Source: J038 sp036734085 (lineage in GTDB: Bacteria > Chloroflexota > Anaerolineae > Aggregatilineales > Phototrophicaceae). Taken from it: DNA of 16,479 nucleotides. The position numbers and the translations under genes were made by a program. Position 1 is the first letter of the stretch, and each line of letters begins with the position of its first letter. The stretch covers positions 1 through 16,479 of the forward strand of contig DAIMZF010000069.1 of NCBI GenBank assembly GCA_036734085.1. The letters are read 5' to 3'. Of the stretch, positions 1-6,877 are shown one piece after another. A model generated the notes under the pieces. That model was not told the DNA's origin, did not search any database, and saw only the letters and a program-made list of their open reading frames with translations.

Positions 1-754
1 CCGCAGGGATGGCGATTCCGGTTGTCGGCCATGTGCTGATTTGCCGCCACGCGGTCGGCAACCACAGGGCATAAAGCGCGATAGTCAGCAGATTGAGCGC
101 AATATAGGTTATGAGGGGGTGTGCAGAGGCGCGCAGATTGCCGCGTTGAGACATCAGCAACCAGCCGATAAACAAGACGCCCTGCGCCAGCATCACAAAC
201 GGGAAAGCATAGTGCGTGTACAATCCGGCGGCGTTCAGCACGGCCAGCGCCACCGCCCGACGCCTGCCGGGACGTTCCACGAACAGTACAAACGCCCATA
301 GTGCCGCCACCCCCCACAATGCCAACAGCGCATACATCCGCGCCTCCTGGCCGTAGGTGATGCTGAACGTATTAAGCGCGACAAAACCCGCCGCCAGCAC
401 GCCCACCCCCGCACCATACAACCGCCGCCCCAGCGCAAAGGTTAAGGCAACGGAAAGCACGCCCGCCAACGCGGAAAGTGAGCGCAGGACAAACTCCGAA
501 ACGCCGACCAGACGCACCCACCCCGCCAGCAGGATATAATATCCGGGCGGGTGGATGTCACGGGCGGCGTTATCTGCAATCGCGCTGATTGTGCGCGTTG
601 TTTGGATGTAACTGTTGCCTTCGTCGTTCCACAAGGATTGAGCGCCGAGCAAGTGCAACCGCACCCCAGCAGATGCAATCAACACAATCACCATTAGCGC
701 GAGTGCCAGCCCCGCGCTATGGTGGGTTATCTGCTTGCCCGTTGCACGCATCAT
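1..754 (-). CDS. GT39/ArnT-like membrane glycosyltransferase, N-terminal part (runs off the left edge)
   Basis: About 251 residues of the N-terminus are present; the rest lies outside the window. The protein begins with MMRATGKQ and a first membrane helix (about residues 15-32). It then has the hallmark loop of polyprenyl-phosphate-sugar glycosyltransferases of the GT39/PMT type: QSLWNDEGNSY (about 39-49, acidic pair), DIHPPGYYILLAGW (about 66-79), and YGQEARMYALLALW (about 134-147). Several further hydrophobic helices follow. Such enzymes use a lipid-linked sugar and transfer it on the outer face of the membrane; the acceptor cannot be told. The start is uncertain: ATG at 754 and ATG at 751 are adjacent, an in-frame GTG lies at 757, and no clear Shine-Dalgarno is seen. 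The gene begins 11 bp after the typA stop in the same direction, so it is probably co-transcribed with typA and translationally coupled to it. Confidence 0.85.
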   Translation of the reverse strand, partial: MMRATGKQITHHSAGLALALMVIVLIASAGVRLHLLGAQSLWNDEGNSYIQTTRTISAIADNAARDIHPPGYYILLAGWVRLVGVSEFVLRSLSALAGVLSVALTFALGRRLYGAGVGVLAAGFVALNTFSITYGQEARMYALLALWGVAALWAFVLFVERPGRRRAVALAVLNAAGLYTHYAFPFVMLAQGVLFIGWLLMSQRGNLRASAHPLITYIALNLLTIALYALWLPTAWRQISTWPTTGIAIPA

Positions 755-765
755 CACGGGTTCGT

Positions 766-2616
766 CTAACGTGCTTCGACGAGCTTCTTCTGCGCCTTGA
801 CAGCTTTCAGGCGCATGTCGTTGTCCAATACGCGCTTACGCAGGCGCAAGCTCACCGGAGTAACCTCCAGCAGTTCGTCTTCCGCCATGAATTCGATAAA
901 GTCGTCCATACTCATATTGCGGGCTGGCGCGAGTCCATCGGTGGTTTCGCTGGGCTTGGCGCGGAAGTTGGTCAGATGTTTAGCACGCGCCACATTGATG
1001 CTCAAATCCTCATTGCGGATGTGCTCACCGACGACCATGCCTTCGTAAACATCTGTGCCGGGTTCAATGAAGAACGACCCGCGCTGTTGCAGGTTGACCA
1101 GCGCATAAGCCGTGACCATCCCCATCTGGTCTGCCACCAGACTCCCGAATTGGCGGCGCGGCGCTTCGCCCTTGACCACATCATAGCCGTGATGCAAGGT
1201 GTGGATTTGCCCCATGCCGCTTGTCGCACGCATAAATTGTGATTGGAAGCCAATCAGGAAGCGTGTCGGCACAAGATAGGTTAAGTACGTCGTGCCATTT
1301 TCGCTGACCATGTTCAGCATCACGCCACGCCGCGCCCCAATCATCTCGAAGACCGCCCCGGCGCTCTCGTCCGCGACTTCGATGTGCACATCTTCAATCG
1401 GCTCTAACAGGTCGCCTGTTTCCGGGTCTTCCTTGAAGATGACTTCCGGCTTGCTGACTTCAAATTCGTATCCTTCGCGGCGCATGGTCTCTATCAGGAT
1501 GCCCAGGTGAAGTTCCCCACGCCCACTGACCACAAATTTTTCCGGCGAAGTGCCGTCTTCCACGCGGAGCGCGACGTTTGTCCGTGTTTCGTTGTACAGG
1601 CGTTCCCGTAAACGGCGGGATGTCCCCCAGCCCGTTTTGCCCTCACGCCCGGCAAACGGCGATGTGTTGACGCCGAACGTCATGCGGACGGTAGGCTCTT
1701 CGACTTCAATCGTCGGCAACGGTTCGGTGACGCTGGGGTGTGCGATCGTATCACTGATGCTGATGTTTTCCATACCGCCAAACGCGACGATTTCACCCGC
1801 GCGGGCTTCATCAATCTCTGTACGATCCAGGTTAAGATAGGTGAACAGGTATTCCAGACGGCCACTGACACTTGCGCCGTTAGGCGTCATGCGGATGACG
1901 TTCATGCCGCGCTTAAACGTGCCGGTATGCACACGCCCCACGCCGATTTGCCCCTTGTAGTTGTCATAGTCCAGCGTGGTGACAAGCAAGGTCGGCGGCG
2001 CGTCGAAGTCCACGACGGGCGCAGGGATGGATTTTACGATGGTCTCGAACAAAGGCGTCAGGTCTTCCGCGAGTTCGTCCGGTGAATGCCCGGCGACCCC
2101 TTGCAGGCCGATAGCGTAAATAACCGGGAATTCCGCTTGTTCTTCCGTCGCGCCCAGTTCGATGAACAGGTCGAACGTATCGTTCAACGCTTCCTCGACG
2201 CGGGCGTGGGGGCGGTCTACCTTGTTGATGACGACGACAATCCGCAGGCCAAGCTCTAAGGCTTTACGCAGAACAAAGCGCGTCTGCGGCATCGGCCCTT
2301 CTACCGCGTCAATCAGCAACAGCGCACCGTCTACCATGTTCAGCACGCGCTCAACCTCGCCGCCGAAGTCCGCGTGGCCGGGAGTATCCACAATGTTAAT
2401 TTTGACATCGTGCCAGAATACGGCGGTGTTCTTCGCCAAGATGGTAATGCCGCGTTCGCGTTCCAGCGCGTTGCTATCTAAGATGCGCTCGCCAGCCTGT
2501 TGATTATCCCGAAAGACGTTGGACTGCTTTAACATGCCGTCAACCAATGTTGTTTTACCATGGTCAACGTGCGCGATTATCGCAATGTTACGGATGTCAT
2601 CGCGTGTTGTATTCAA
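766..2616 (-). CDS. typA: TypA/BipA ribosome-binding translational GTPase
   Basis: At 616 residues it has the normal length for TypA, an EF-G-like GTPase acting on the ribosome in 50S assembly and stress adaptation. GTPase motifs are in order: G1 AHVDHGKT (15-22), G2 RGIT (55-58), G3 DTPG (77-80), G4 NKVD (131-134). Domain II, the EF-G domain III/V-like parts (VSGRGELHLGILIETMRREG) and the TypA-specific C-terminus ending in KAVKAQKKLVEAR follow. The start is TTG at 2616: no ATG fits, and a GAGGTAA Shine-Dalgarno lies 9 nt upstream. The fifth GTPase motif reads YAIGLQG (167-173), where I expect something like YASALNG, so the usual serine is missing. The gene has its own predicted promoter after the DUF3179 stop, and the GT39 gene follows 11 bp downstream. 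Confidence 0.97.
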   Translation of the reverse strand: MNTTRDDIRNIAIIAHVDHGKTTLVDGMLKQSNVFRDNQQAGERILDSNALERERGITILAKNTAVFWHDVKINIVDTPGHADFGGEVERVLNMVDGALLLIDAVEGPMPQTRFVLRKALELGLRIVVVINKVDRPHARVEEALNDTFDLFIELGATEEQAEFPVIYAIGLQGVAGHSPDELAEDLTPLFETIVKSIPAPVVDFDAPPTLLVTTLDYDNYKGQIGVGRVHTGTFKRGMNVIRMTPNGASVSGRLEYLFTYLNLDRTEIDEARAGEIVAFGGMENISISDTIAHPSVTEPLPTIEVEEPTVRMTFGVNTSPFAGREGKTGWGTSRRLRERLYNETRTNVALRVEDGTSPEKFVVSGRGELHLGILIETMRREGYEFEVSKPEVIFKEDPETGDLLEPIEDVHIEVADESAGAVFEMIGARRGVMLNMVSENGTTYLTYLVPTRFLIGFQSQFMRATSGMGQIHTLHHGYDVVKGEAPRRQFGSLVADQMGMVTAYALVNLQQRGSFFIEPGTDVYEGMVVGEHIRNEDLSINVARAKHLTNFRAKPSETTDGLAPARNMSMDDFIEFMAEDELLEVTPVSLRLRKRVLDNDMRLKAVKAQKKLVEAR

Positions 2617-2623
2617 ATGGATG

Positions 2624-2630
2624 TTACCTC
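2624..2630 (-). promoter_or_regulatory. Shine-Dalgarno deciding the TTG start of typA
   Basis: GAGGTAA on the minus strand, 9 nt between GAGGT and the TTG at 2616. An ATG at 2633-2631 runs into a stop after two codons, so the TTG is the only start that fits the conserved TypA N-terminus. Confidence 0.75.
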
Positions 2631-2661
2631 ATGTTTATTTATACAGAACGGGGTACACTGA

Positions 2662-2691
2662 ATTGTATATTGGACTAAGGAATATGTGCAA
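2662..2691 (-). promoter_or_regulatory. Predicted sigma70-type promoter of typA
   Basis: On the minus strand a TTGCAC -35 box (2691-2686) is followed by either TATACA after 16 bp (2669-2664) or TACAAT after 18 bp (2667-2662). Transcription would start near 2655, about 40 nt upstream of the typA TTG. It lies entirely in the gap after the DUF3179 stop codon. Spacing and boxes are reasonable, but the call is by eye only. Confidence 0.4.
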
Positions 2692-2704
2692 TCTGCAATT
2701 TGCA

Positions 2705-3685
2705 TCACAATTGCCCGATTTCGCAATCCGGGAACGTCAAAGCGAAGCCATACCAGCGCATCAGCAACTGCATCGGCTGGTCTAGTTCTTCTATCTCTCC
2801 GGCGGGGTTTGTGTATTGGTCATTTTCTATCACGCCGCCGTTATCAAACACCAGCGCATCCCCGCGCCAGTAAGCCTGATGCACACCCTCTAAATAAACC
2901 GCCACCGGAGAAGCGGCATCTGGTGATTGATAGATAACCACCGAGCGCGATTGAAATGTGGTGAACAAGACGTTATCACACGCGAATAGCAGACTGATGG
3001 GGTAAAAAGTGCTGTGTTCGCCGTCCTGCCCTTCCCAAAGCCCCAGCCCCAGGTCAAAGCGCGGTAAGCGTGTGTCCTCATAGCTCAGCATATCAATCAC
3101 TGGCGCGACGAATTTATCCGGCCTGTTGAGCATCTTCTCCATGAGTTTTTCATGGTTGGCTTCTGTCTCATTGGTGATGGGCACAATCAGCACCAACGCA
3201 TTGGCGTTTTTAGTCAGGGCTTCCTGGGCGGTCATGCGCCGCATCAACGTGAGTATATCCAGCCGATTGCCTGTTTTTGTGCCGTGCAGGGCCTCACCCG
3301 TGATGTGATTCCAGTAGGTGTCGGTTGTATCATCCCAGATGAGCAACAGCCCGTTATAGCTCCCGCGCCGTTGAAAGCGCAGTAACTCATCATCCAGCAC
3401 CGGGTCAAACACCATGCCGGTATTGCAGGCATTACAGAACGTCATCACCCATGATTGCTCGTTTAGCTGGCCTTGAATCACGTTGTAGCGGATGGCGGTC
3501 GCTAAGGGGATGAGCAAGAGTTGGTCTTCGTGTTCAAACGATAAAACCTCTGTTGTGGGGGGGAGTAAGCCCACCTCAATAACCTTTTTAAGTGATTGCA
3601 GGGCGGTCACTTCGTAACGCGGGGGGTAAATGTTGCTATCCAGATAATCATCCAGAAAAGCGTTTTGACGGTTAAATGCGGTCAT
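2705..3685 (-). CDS. DUF3179 domain-containing protein
   Basis: 326 residues. The central part matches DUF3179 as I know it: a segment returning the protein's basal level and residues (LLLIPLATAIRYNVIQGQ, about 56-73), then FCNACNTGMVFDP (83-95) with Cys84 and Cys87 in a CxxC, then LLRFQRRGSYNGLLLIWD (101-118) and TYWNHITGEALHGTKTG (123-139). The family has no firmly assigned biochemical function; the CxxC suggests metal binding or redox chemistry. Many DUF3179 proteins that I recall are exported, but this one has no signal peptide or membrane helix and should be cytoplasmic. ATG at 3685 is the only start in frame; the nearest AGGAA lies 15 nt away, which is long. It is a single-gene unit between ALDH and typA, with its own promoter overlapping an inverted repeat. 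Confidence 0.85.
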   Translation of the reverse strand: MTAFNRQNAFLDDYLDSNIYPPRYEVTALQSLKKVIEVGLLPPTTEVLSFEHEDQLLLIPLATAIRYNVIQGQLNEQSWVMTFCNACNTGMVFDPVLDDELLRFQRRGSYNGLLLIWDDTTDTYWNHITGEALHGTKTGNRLDILTLMRRMTAQEALTKNANALVLIVPITNETEANHEKLMEKMLNRPDKFVAPVIDMLSYEDTRLPRFDLGLGLWEGQDGEHSTFYPISLLFACDNVLFTTFQSRSVVIYQSPDAASPVAVYLEGVHQAYWRGDALVFDNGGVIENDQYTNPAGEIEELDQPMQLLMRWYGFALTFPDCEIGQL

Positions 3686-3728
3686 CGTCTATCGGTATGC
3701 TTCCTACTTGTCTATGTATTCAAAGACT

Positions 3729-3757
3729 ATTATAAAGCATAGTGGATAATTTACTGG
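3729..3757 (-). promoter_or_regulatory. Predicted promoter of the DUF3179 gene
   Basis: A perfect TATAAT -10 box on the minus strand (3734-3729) lies 44 nt upstream of the ATG at 3685. Seventeen bp upstream, the -35 position (3757-3752) reads CCAGTA, which is a poor -35 and coincides with the left arm of the inverted repeat 3748-3782. A poor -35 under an inverted repeat is what a regulated promoter would look like. Confidence 0.45.
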
Positions 3758-3782
3758 CAGTACCAAAGTCTACCAGTAAATT
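3748..3782. repeat. 10-bp perfect inverted repeat, candidate operator (or weak ALDH terminator)
   Basis: AATTTACTGG (3748-3757) and CCAGTAAATT (3773-3782) are exact reverse complements separated by 15 bp. Immediately inside the left arm, CAGTA (3758-3762) makes a second small palindrome TACTGGCAGTA (3752-3762), so the ACTGG/CCAGT core occurs three times. The sequence could fold into an RNA hairpin after the ALDH stop, but neither strand has a T-run after the stem, so a classical terminator is unlikely. Overlap with the -35 region of the DUF3179 promoter favours a protein-binding site. Confidence 0.6.
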
Positions 3783-3799
3783 TTATCAGACGACGTTAA

Positions 3800-5305
3800 C
3801 TATAATCCCGGTATCCAGCGCCGCAGAACACGAATCGCCTTAATCGCCATGAGCGTAGCCGGGTCAATCAGGCTGAGTGCGGGCTTCGTGCCGATTTGAC
3901 GGTCTACCACAATAGATTGTGTGGTTGTAAAGCGCATCAGTCCTTCCTTGCCCCCACGCCGCCCATAGCCGCTATGCTTCTGCCCGCCCCAAGGGAGTGC
4001 GGGGGATGCTTGCGCGGCGGCGTTGCGGTTAACGCTGATGTCGCCGGTATCAATCCGCGTGGCGACCCGTTCCCCTTTGTCTAAATCCCGCGTGAACACC
4101 GCGCCGGAGAGCCCATATTCGCTATCATTCGCTAGCCGGATGGCTTCCTCCACGTTACTGACCTTCATAATCGGAATCAGCGGGCCGAACGTTTCTTCCT
4201 TCATCACCTTCATGGCATGGTCAACGTGGATGAGCACAGCAGGCTCTATGAACAACGGCCCTAGCTCCGGCCTGCGCCGACCGCCATAGATGACCTCCGC
4301 GCCTTTTTCTACCGCATCGCGGATGTGTTCCTCCACGCGGAGCAATTCACGCTCGTTGGTCATGCTCCCCACATGCACATCAAAGCCGTCGCCCGTGCCG
4401 ATGGTCAGCTTTTGTGCATTTTCGCGCACACGCTGTACAAAATCATCGTAGATGGGCGCTTCCACATATACGCGCTCGATGCTGGTGCACATCTGTCCGG
4501 CGTTTTCGCACGCGCCGATGAACACTGCCGACGCCGCTAGTTCAATATCGGCGTCTTCCAGCACAATCATCGCATCCTTACCGCCGAGTTCCAGGCTAAA
4601 GGGAATCAAACGTTCTGCGGCTTGCACCGCGACTTTCTTCCCGGTGGCGGTACTGCCCGTAAAGCACACATAATCCACAGTTTCATTCAGCGCCGCACCT
4701 GTTTTGCCATCCCCCGTGACCACCTGCACCACATGGGGCGGGATGCCTGCCTGGTGCATCAGACCAACGGCGTACAGCGTGCTATACGGGGTAATTTCGC
4801 TGGGCTTGATGATGGCCGTATTCCCCGCGATCAAAGCCGGGATAGCGTCCACAATCGCCAGCATCATCGGGTAATTCCATGGGGTGATGAAGCCCACCAC
4901 ACCATGCGGCTTGTGATACACCCGCGCATATTGGATAATCGGAAAAATCGGCTGGCGGCGCTCCGGCGCGAGCCATCCCGGTGCATTCTGGACATAAAAA
5001 TTTACCGCGTTGTCAATGCCGACGATCTCGATAAACGCGCCTGTGTCGTTTTTGCCAGTCTCGTCGCGGATGACGCGCATCGCATCCTGCTGGTTTTCCC
5101 ACAGCAAATCACCAAAGCGGCGAAGTAATCGGCATCGTTCTTCCACGCCTAACGCCGACCACAGTCGCCCGGCGTCCTGCGCCCGCTCCACAGCCGCCAG
5201 GACTTCTGGCCGGGACGTGTTCGGCACGCGGCCTATCAACGTGCCTGTAACGGGGTTAAACACATCAATCGCGGCGGTTGCGTGTGCTCCGTTGGAGGTT
5301 GCCAT
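3800..5305 (-). CDS. NAD(P)-dependent aldehyde dehydrogenase, succinate-semialdehyde dehydrogenase (GabD2-like) type
   Basis: 501 residues from the preferred ATG. It oxidises an aldehyde to the acid with NAD(P)+; the closest match I recognise is the GabD2-type succinate-semialdehyde dehydrogenase, but the substrate is inferred. Visible motifs: TPWNYP (141-146, oxyanion Asn144), KPSE (167-170), FTGST (215-219, Rossmann loop), general base Glu239 in LELGGK (238-243), nucleophile Cys273 in NAGQMCTS (268-275), EETFGP and the WGGQKHSGYGRRGGKEG tail motif. About 30 residues follow the usual end, with an amphipathic stretch ending RVLRRWIPGL. A TTG at 5326 is also in frame and would add seven residues (LLWRLKL), but GGAG at 5319-5316 sits 10 nt before the ATG at 5305 and would lie inside the coding region if the TTG were used. 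The gene is monocistronic or leads into DUF3179 across a 114-bp gap. Confidence 0.93.
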   Translation of the reverse strand: MATSNGAHATAAIDVFNPVTGTLIGRVPNTSRPEVLAAVERAQDAGRLWSALGVEERCRLLRRFGDLLWENQQDAMRVIRDETGKNDTGAFIEIVGIDNAVNFYVQNAPGWLAPERRQPIFPIIQYARVYHKPHGVVGFITPWNYPMMLAIVDAIPALIAGNTAIIKPSEITPYSTLYAVGLMHQAGIPPHVVQVVTGDGKTGAALNETVDYVCFTGSTATGKKVAVQAAERLIPFSLELGGKDAMIVLEDADIELAASAVFIGACENAGQMCTSIERVYVEAPIYDDFVQRVRENAQKLTIGTGDGFDVHVGSMTNERELLRVEEHIRDAVEKGAEVIYGGRRRPELGPLFIEPAVLIHVDHAMKVMKEETFGPLIPIMKVSNVEEAIRLANDSEYGLSGAVFTRDLDKGERVATRIDTGDISVNRNAAAQASPALPWGGQKHSGYGRRGGKEGLMRFTTTQSIVVDRQIGTKPALSLIDPATLMAIKAIRVLRRWIPGL

Positions 5306-5340
5306 AAGTTTAAGTCTCCATAACAAACCATTTTGGTCTT

Positions 5341-5371
5341 ATTATACCGCACGTTTGCCTTCTACCTGCAA
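5341..5371 (-). promoter_or_regulatory. Predicted promoter of the aldehyde dehydrogenase gene
   Basis: The minus strand has a perfect TATAAT (5346-5341) 35 nt before the ATG at 5305. A TTGCAG (5371-5366) lies 19 bp upstream, a little longer than ideal. It overlaps the divergent acpS promoter at 5355-5383, so binding of RNA polymerase at one should exclude the other. Confidence 0.45.
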
Positions 5372-5383
5372 AATCGGCATAAT
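5355..5383 (+). promoter_or_regulatory. Predicted promoter of acpS
   Basis: TTGCCT (5355-5360), a 17-bp spacer, and CATAAT (5378-5383). This is one of the better sigma70-type matches in the window. The expected start near 5390 gives a leader of about 77 nt before the acpS ATG at 5467. It overlaps the oppositely directed ALDH promoter. Confidence 0.5.
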
Positions 5384-5409
5384 GGCGAGATGAACAGTTT
5401 ATCATCGCC
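5384..5409 (+). other. Stem-loop at the start of the acpS leader
   Basis: GGCGAGATGA (5384-5393) can pair with TCATCGCC (5402-5409), leaving a 2-nt bulge and an 8-nt loop. It sits right at the predicted transcription start. It could stabilise the 5' end of the mRNA or be chance. Confidence 0.3.
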
Positions 5410-5466
5410 TTAAATGCCGTGTGGATTTTATGCGATGAAGCAACCAGACGGAAAGGATAGCCCGCC

Positions 5467-5829
5467 ATGCTTCGATGTGGCGTCGATATGTTGGAAAATC
5501 AGCGTGTGGCCGACGGAATCGCCCGCTTTGGCGAGCGTTTTCTTAATCGCTTCTTCACGCCCGGCGAACGCGCCGATTGCCAAGACCAACCTCACCGGCT
5601 GGCCGCCCGCATCGCCGCGAAAGAAGCGGTATCCAAAGCACTAGGCACGGGCATCGGGGATGTGCAATGGGTTGAAATTGAAATCCGGGTGGATAACCCA
5701 CGCAAGCGCCCCACCCTGATTCTGTACGGCGCGGCGCAGACACTCGCAGATGAGCTAGGTATTACCCAGTGGGATGTCAGCCTGACGCACACCGACGACC
5801 TGGCGACCGCCTTTGTCGTGGCGTTGTAG
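5467..5829 (+). CDS. acpS: Holo-[acyl-carrier-protein] synthase (4'-phosphopantetheinyl transferase)
   Basis: 120 residues, normal for AcpS, the small trimeric cytoplasmic enzyme that moves phosphopantetheine from CoA to a serine of apo-ACP, activating fatty-acid synthesis. Family motifs: GVDMLENQRV (5-14, metal-binding Asp7), RFGERFLNRFFTPGE (20-34), RIAAKEAVSKALGTGIG (48-64, metal-binding Glu53 and Lys57), and SLTHTDDLATAFVVA near the C-terminus. ATG at 5467 is preceded by AAAGGA with 9 nt spacing, and the N-terminus begins exactly where AcpS proteins do. It is preceded by its own promoter and is followed by 139 bp before the next gene, so it is probably transcribed alone. Confidence 0.96.
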   Translation: MLRCGVDMLENQRVADGIARFGERFLNRFFTPGERADCQDQPHRLAARIAAKEAVSKALGTGIGDVQWVEIEIRVDNPRKRPTLILYGAAQTLADELGITQWDVSLTHTDDLATAFVVAL

Positions 5830-5887
5830 CGCATTTGTGTTAAAATCACCCCCAGTTCTTAGTTCTCGGATTTTAGATTTTAAGTCA

Positions 5888-5918
5888 GGCTTTTGCCGTT
5901 AAGCACATCCGGCAAGCC
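5888..5918 (+). other. Imperfect stem-loop between acpS and the lyase gene
   Basis: GGCTTTTGCCG (5888-5898) pairs with CGGCAAGCC (5910-5918) apart from a 2-nt bulge; loop of 11 nt. No T-run follows, so it is a poor rho-independent terminator. It may end acpS transcription with Rho help or form part of the lyase leader. I see no convincing promoter for the lyase in the 139-bp gap 5830-5968, only a TAAAAT at 5843-5848 without a good -35. Confidence 0.3.
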
Positions 5919-5968
5919 ACCAATGGCCGACATCTGGCATCTGATAACTTAAAAAAGGATGTAATCCC

Positions 5969-6859
5969 ATGCCAAACCGAGCCAGACGCGCCCTGCTCTT
6001 TATGCCCGGAGACGACCGCCGCAAGATTGAAAAAGGCGCGGCGATGGATGTTGATTCTATCATCATGGATTTAGAAGATGGCGTCGCGCTCAACCGCAAA
6101 GACGAAGCCCGCGCCACCGTGCGCGATGCGCTCTTGCAGATTGACTTCGGCAGGACGGAGCGCCTTGTCCGCATTAACCCGGTGATGGACGACTATTCCA
6201 CATGGGTGAATGACCTGACCGAAACGCTGGAAGCCAAGCCGGATGGCTATGTCATCCCTAAGGTAGAAAGCGCGGAGCAAGTCCAGCGTGTGGCGGAACA
6301 CATCACACGGGCGGAGCGTAAACACGGCTGGCATGATGGCGAGATTCGCCTGCTGGCGATTGTGGAAACCGCGATGGGGTTTGTGTATCTGCGGGATATT
6401 GCGGAAAGTGACCCGCGTCTGGTGGCGCTTATCTTCGGCGCGGAAGATTTAGCGGGGGACATCGGCGCGAAGCGCACACCCGACGGCTGGGAGATGTTCT
6501 ATAGCCGGAGCAAGCTCGTTTTATTCGCCAAAGCCTACCGCTTGCAAGCGATTGATACGCCCTTTGTGGATTTAACCGCAGACGATAGCCAACTGATTAC
6601 CGCCACAGAGCAGGCGCTCTACATGGGGTATACTGGCAAACTTGCCATCCACCCCAAACAGGTGACGCCGCTACAACGGCTTTTTACGCCCACGCCAGAG
6701 GAAATACAGGCCGCGAAAGACCTCATCGCCGCCCACGACACCCAGCAGGAAGCCGGAACAGGCGTATTCAGCTATGAAGGCCGTATGGTGGATATGCCGA
6801 TGATTAAGGCGGCGCAGAGTGTTATCAACCGTGCCCGCGCCGCCGGAATTGATGTGTAA
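5969..6859 (+). CDS. HpcH/HpaI-family CoA-ester lyase (CitE-like; malyl-/citramalyl-CoA lyase type)
   Basis: 296 residues, a typical length for single-subunit CitE-like lyases. The family cleaves or forms 3-hydroxyacyl-CoA thioesters (malyl-CoA to glyoxylate plus acetyl-CoA, citramalyl-CoA to pyruvate plus acetyl-CoA) in a Mg-dependent TIM barrel. Visible: RALLFMPGDDRRKIEKG (7-23), IIMDLEDGVALNRKDEAR (31-48), substrate arginine in VRINP (Arg68), Glu133 in VETAMGF and Asp160 in FGAEDLAGDIG (157-166) as metal ligands, GKLAIHPKQV (223-232), and MVDMPMIKAAQSVI near the end. AAGGA lies 9 nt before the ATG. No citD, citF or CoA-ligase neighbour is present, so it is not part of a citrate lyase complex. 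It converges on the PEP carboxylase gene, leaving 18 bp between stops. Exact substrate unknown. Confidence 0.9.
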   Translation: MPNRARRALLFMPGDDRRKIEKGAAMDVDSIIMDLEDGVALNRKDEARATVRDALLQIDFGRTERLVRINPVMDDYSTWVNDLTETLEAKPDGYVIPKVESAEQVQRVAEHITRAERKHGWHDGEIRLLAIVETAMGFVYLRDIAESDPRLVALIFGAEDLAGDIGAKRTPDGWEMFYSRSKLVLFAKAYRLQAIDTPFVDLTADDSQLITATEQALYMGYTGKLAIHPKQVTPLQRLFTPTPEEIQAAKDLIAAHDTQQEAGTGVFSYEGRMVDMPMIKAAQSVINRARAAGIDV

Positions 6860-6877
6860 CTATTTAATAGATAGCTG

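Noticed and set aside
235..678. Short minus-strand open frames (Trp/Cys/Arg-rich) inside the first 700 bases
   Set aside because: They lie in other frames of the GT39 gene, whose own frame is open from 754 to the left edge and gives clear family motifs.
589..1242. Plus-strand open frame of 217 codons opposite typA
   Set aside because: It is antisense to a fully conserved part of typA, has no ribosome site and its product resembles no family; an artefact of GC-rich coding sequence.
3748..3782. Inverted repeat read as a rho-independent terminator of the ALDH gene
   Set aside because: The arms end in AAATT without a U-tract on either strand, and the repeat overlaps a promoter; an operator fits better, although a terminator role is not excluded.
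4622..5128. Plus-strand open frame of 168 codons opposite the aldehyde dehydrogenase
   Set aside because: It overlaps the catalytic region of a clear ALDH gene on the other strand; composition is His/Arg/Asp-rich as expected for an antisense shadow.
5303..5326. TTG at 5326 as start of the aldehyde dehydrogenase
   Set aside because: The ATG at 5305 has GGAG 10 nt upstream, whereas the TTG has no ribosome site and would put that GGAG inside the gene.
5969..6859. Beta subunit of a citrate lyase complex (citE)
   Set aside because: No citC, citD, citF or citX genes are next to it, and the protein has the pattern of stand-alone CoA-ester lyases.
6860..6877. Bidirectional terminator between the lyase gene and ppc
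   Set aside because: The 18-bp gap is AT-rich (CTAT TTA ATAG) but offers only a 4-bp stem and no GC-rich hairpin or T-run.
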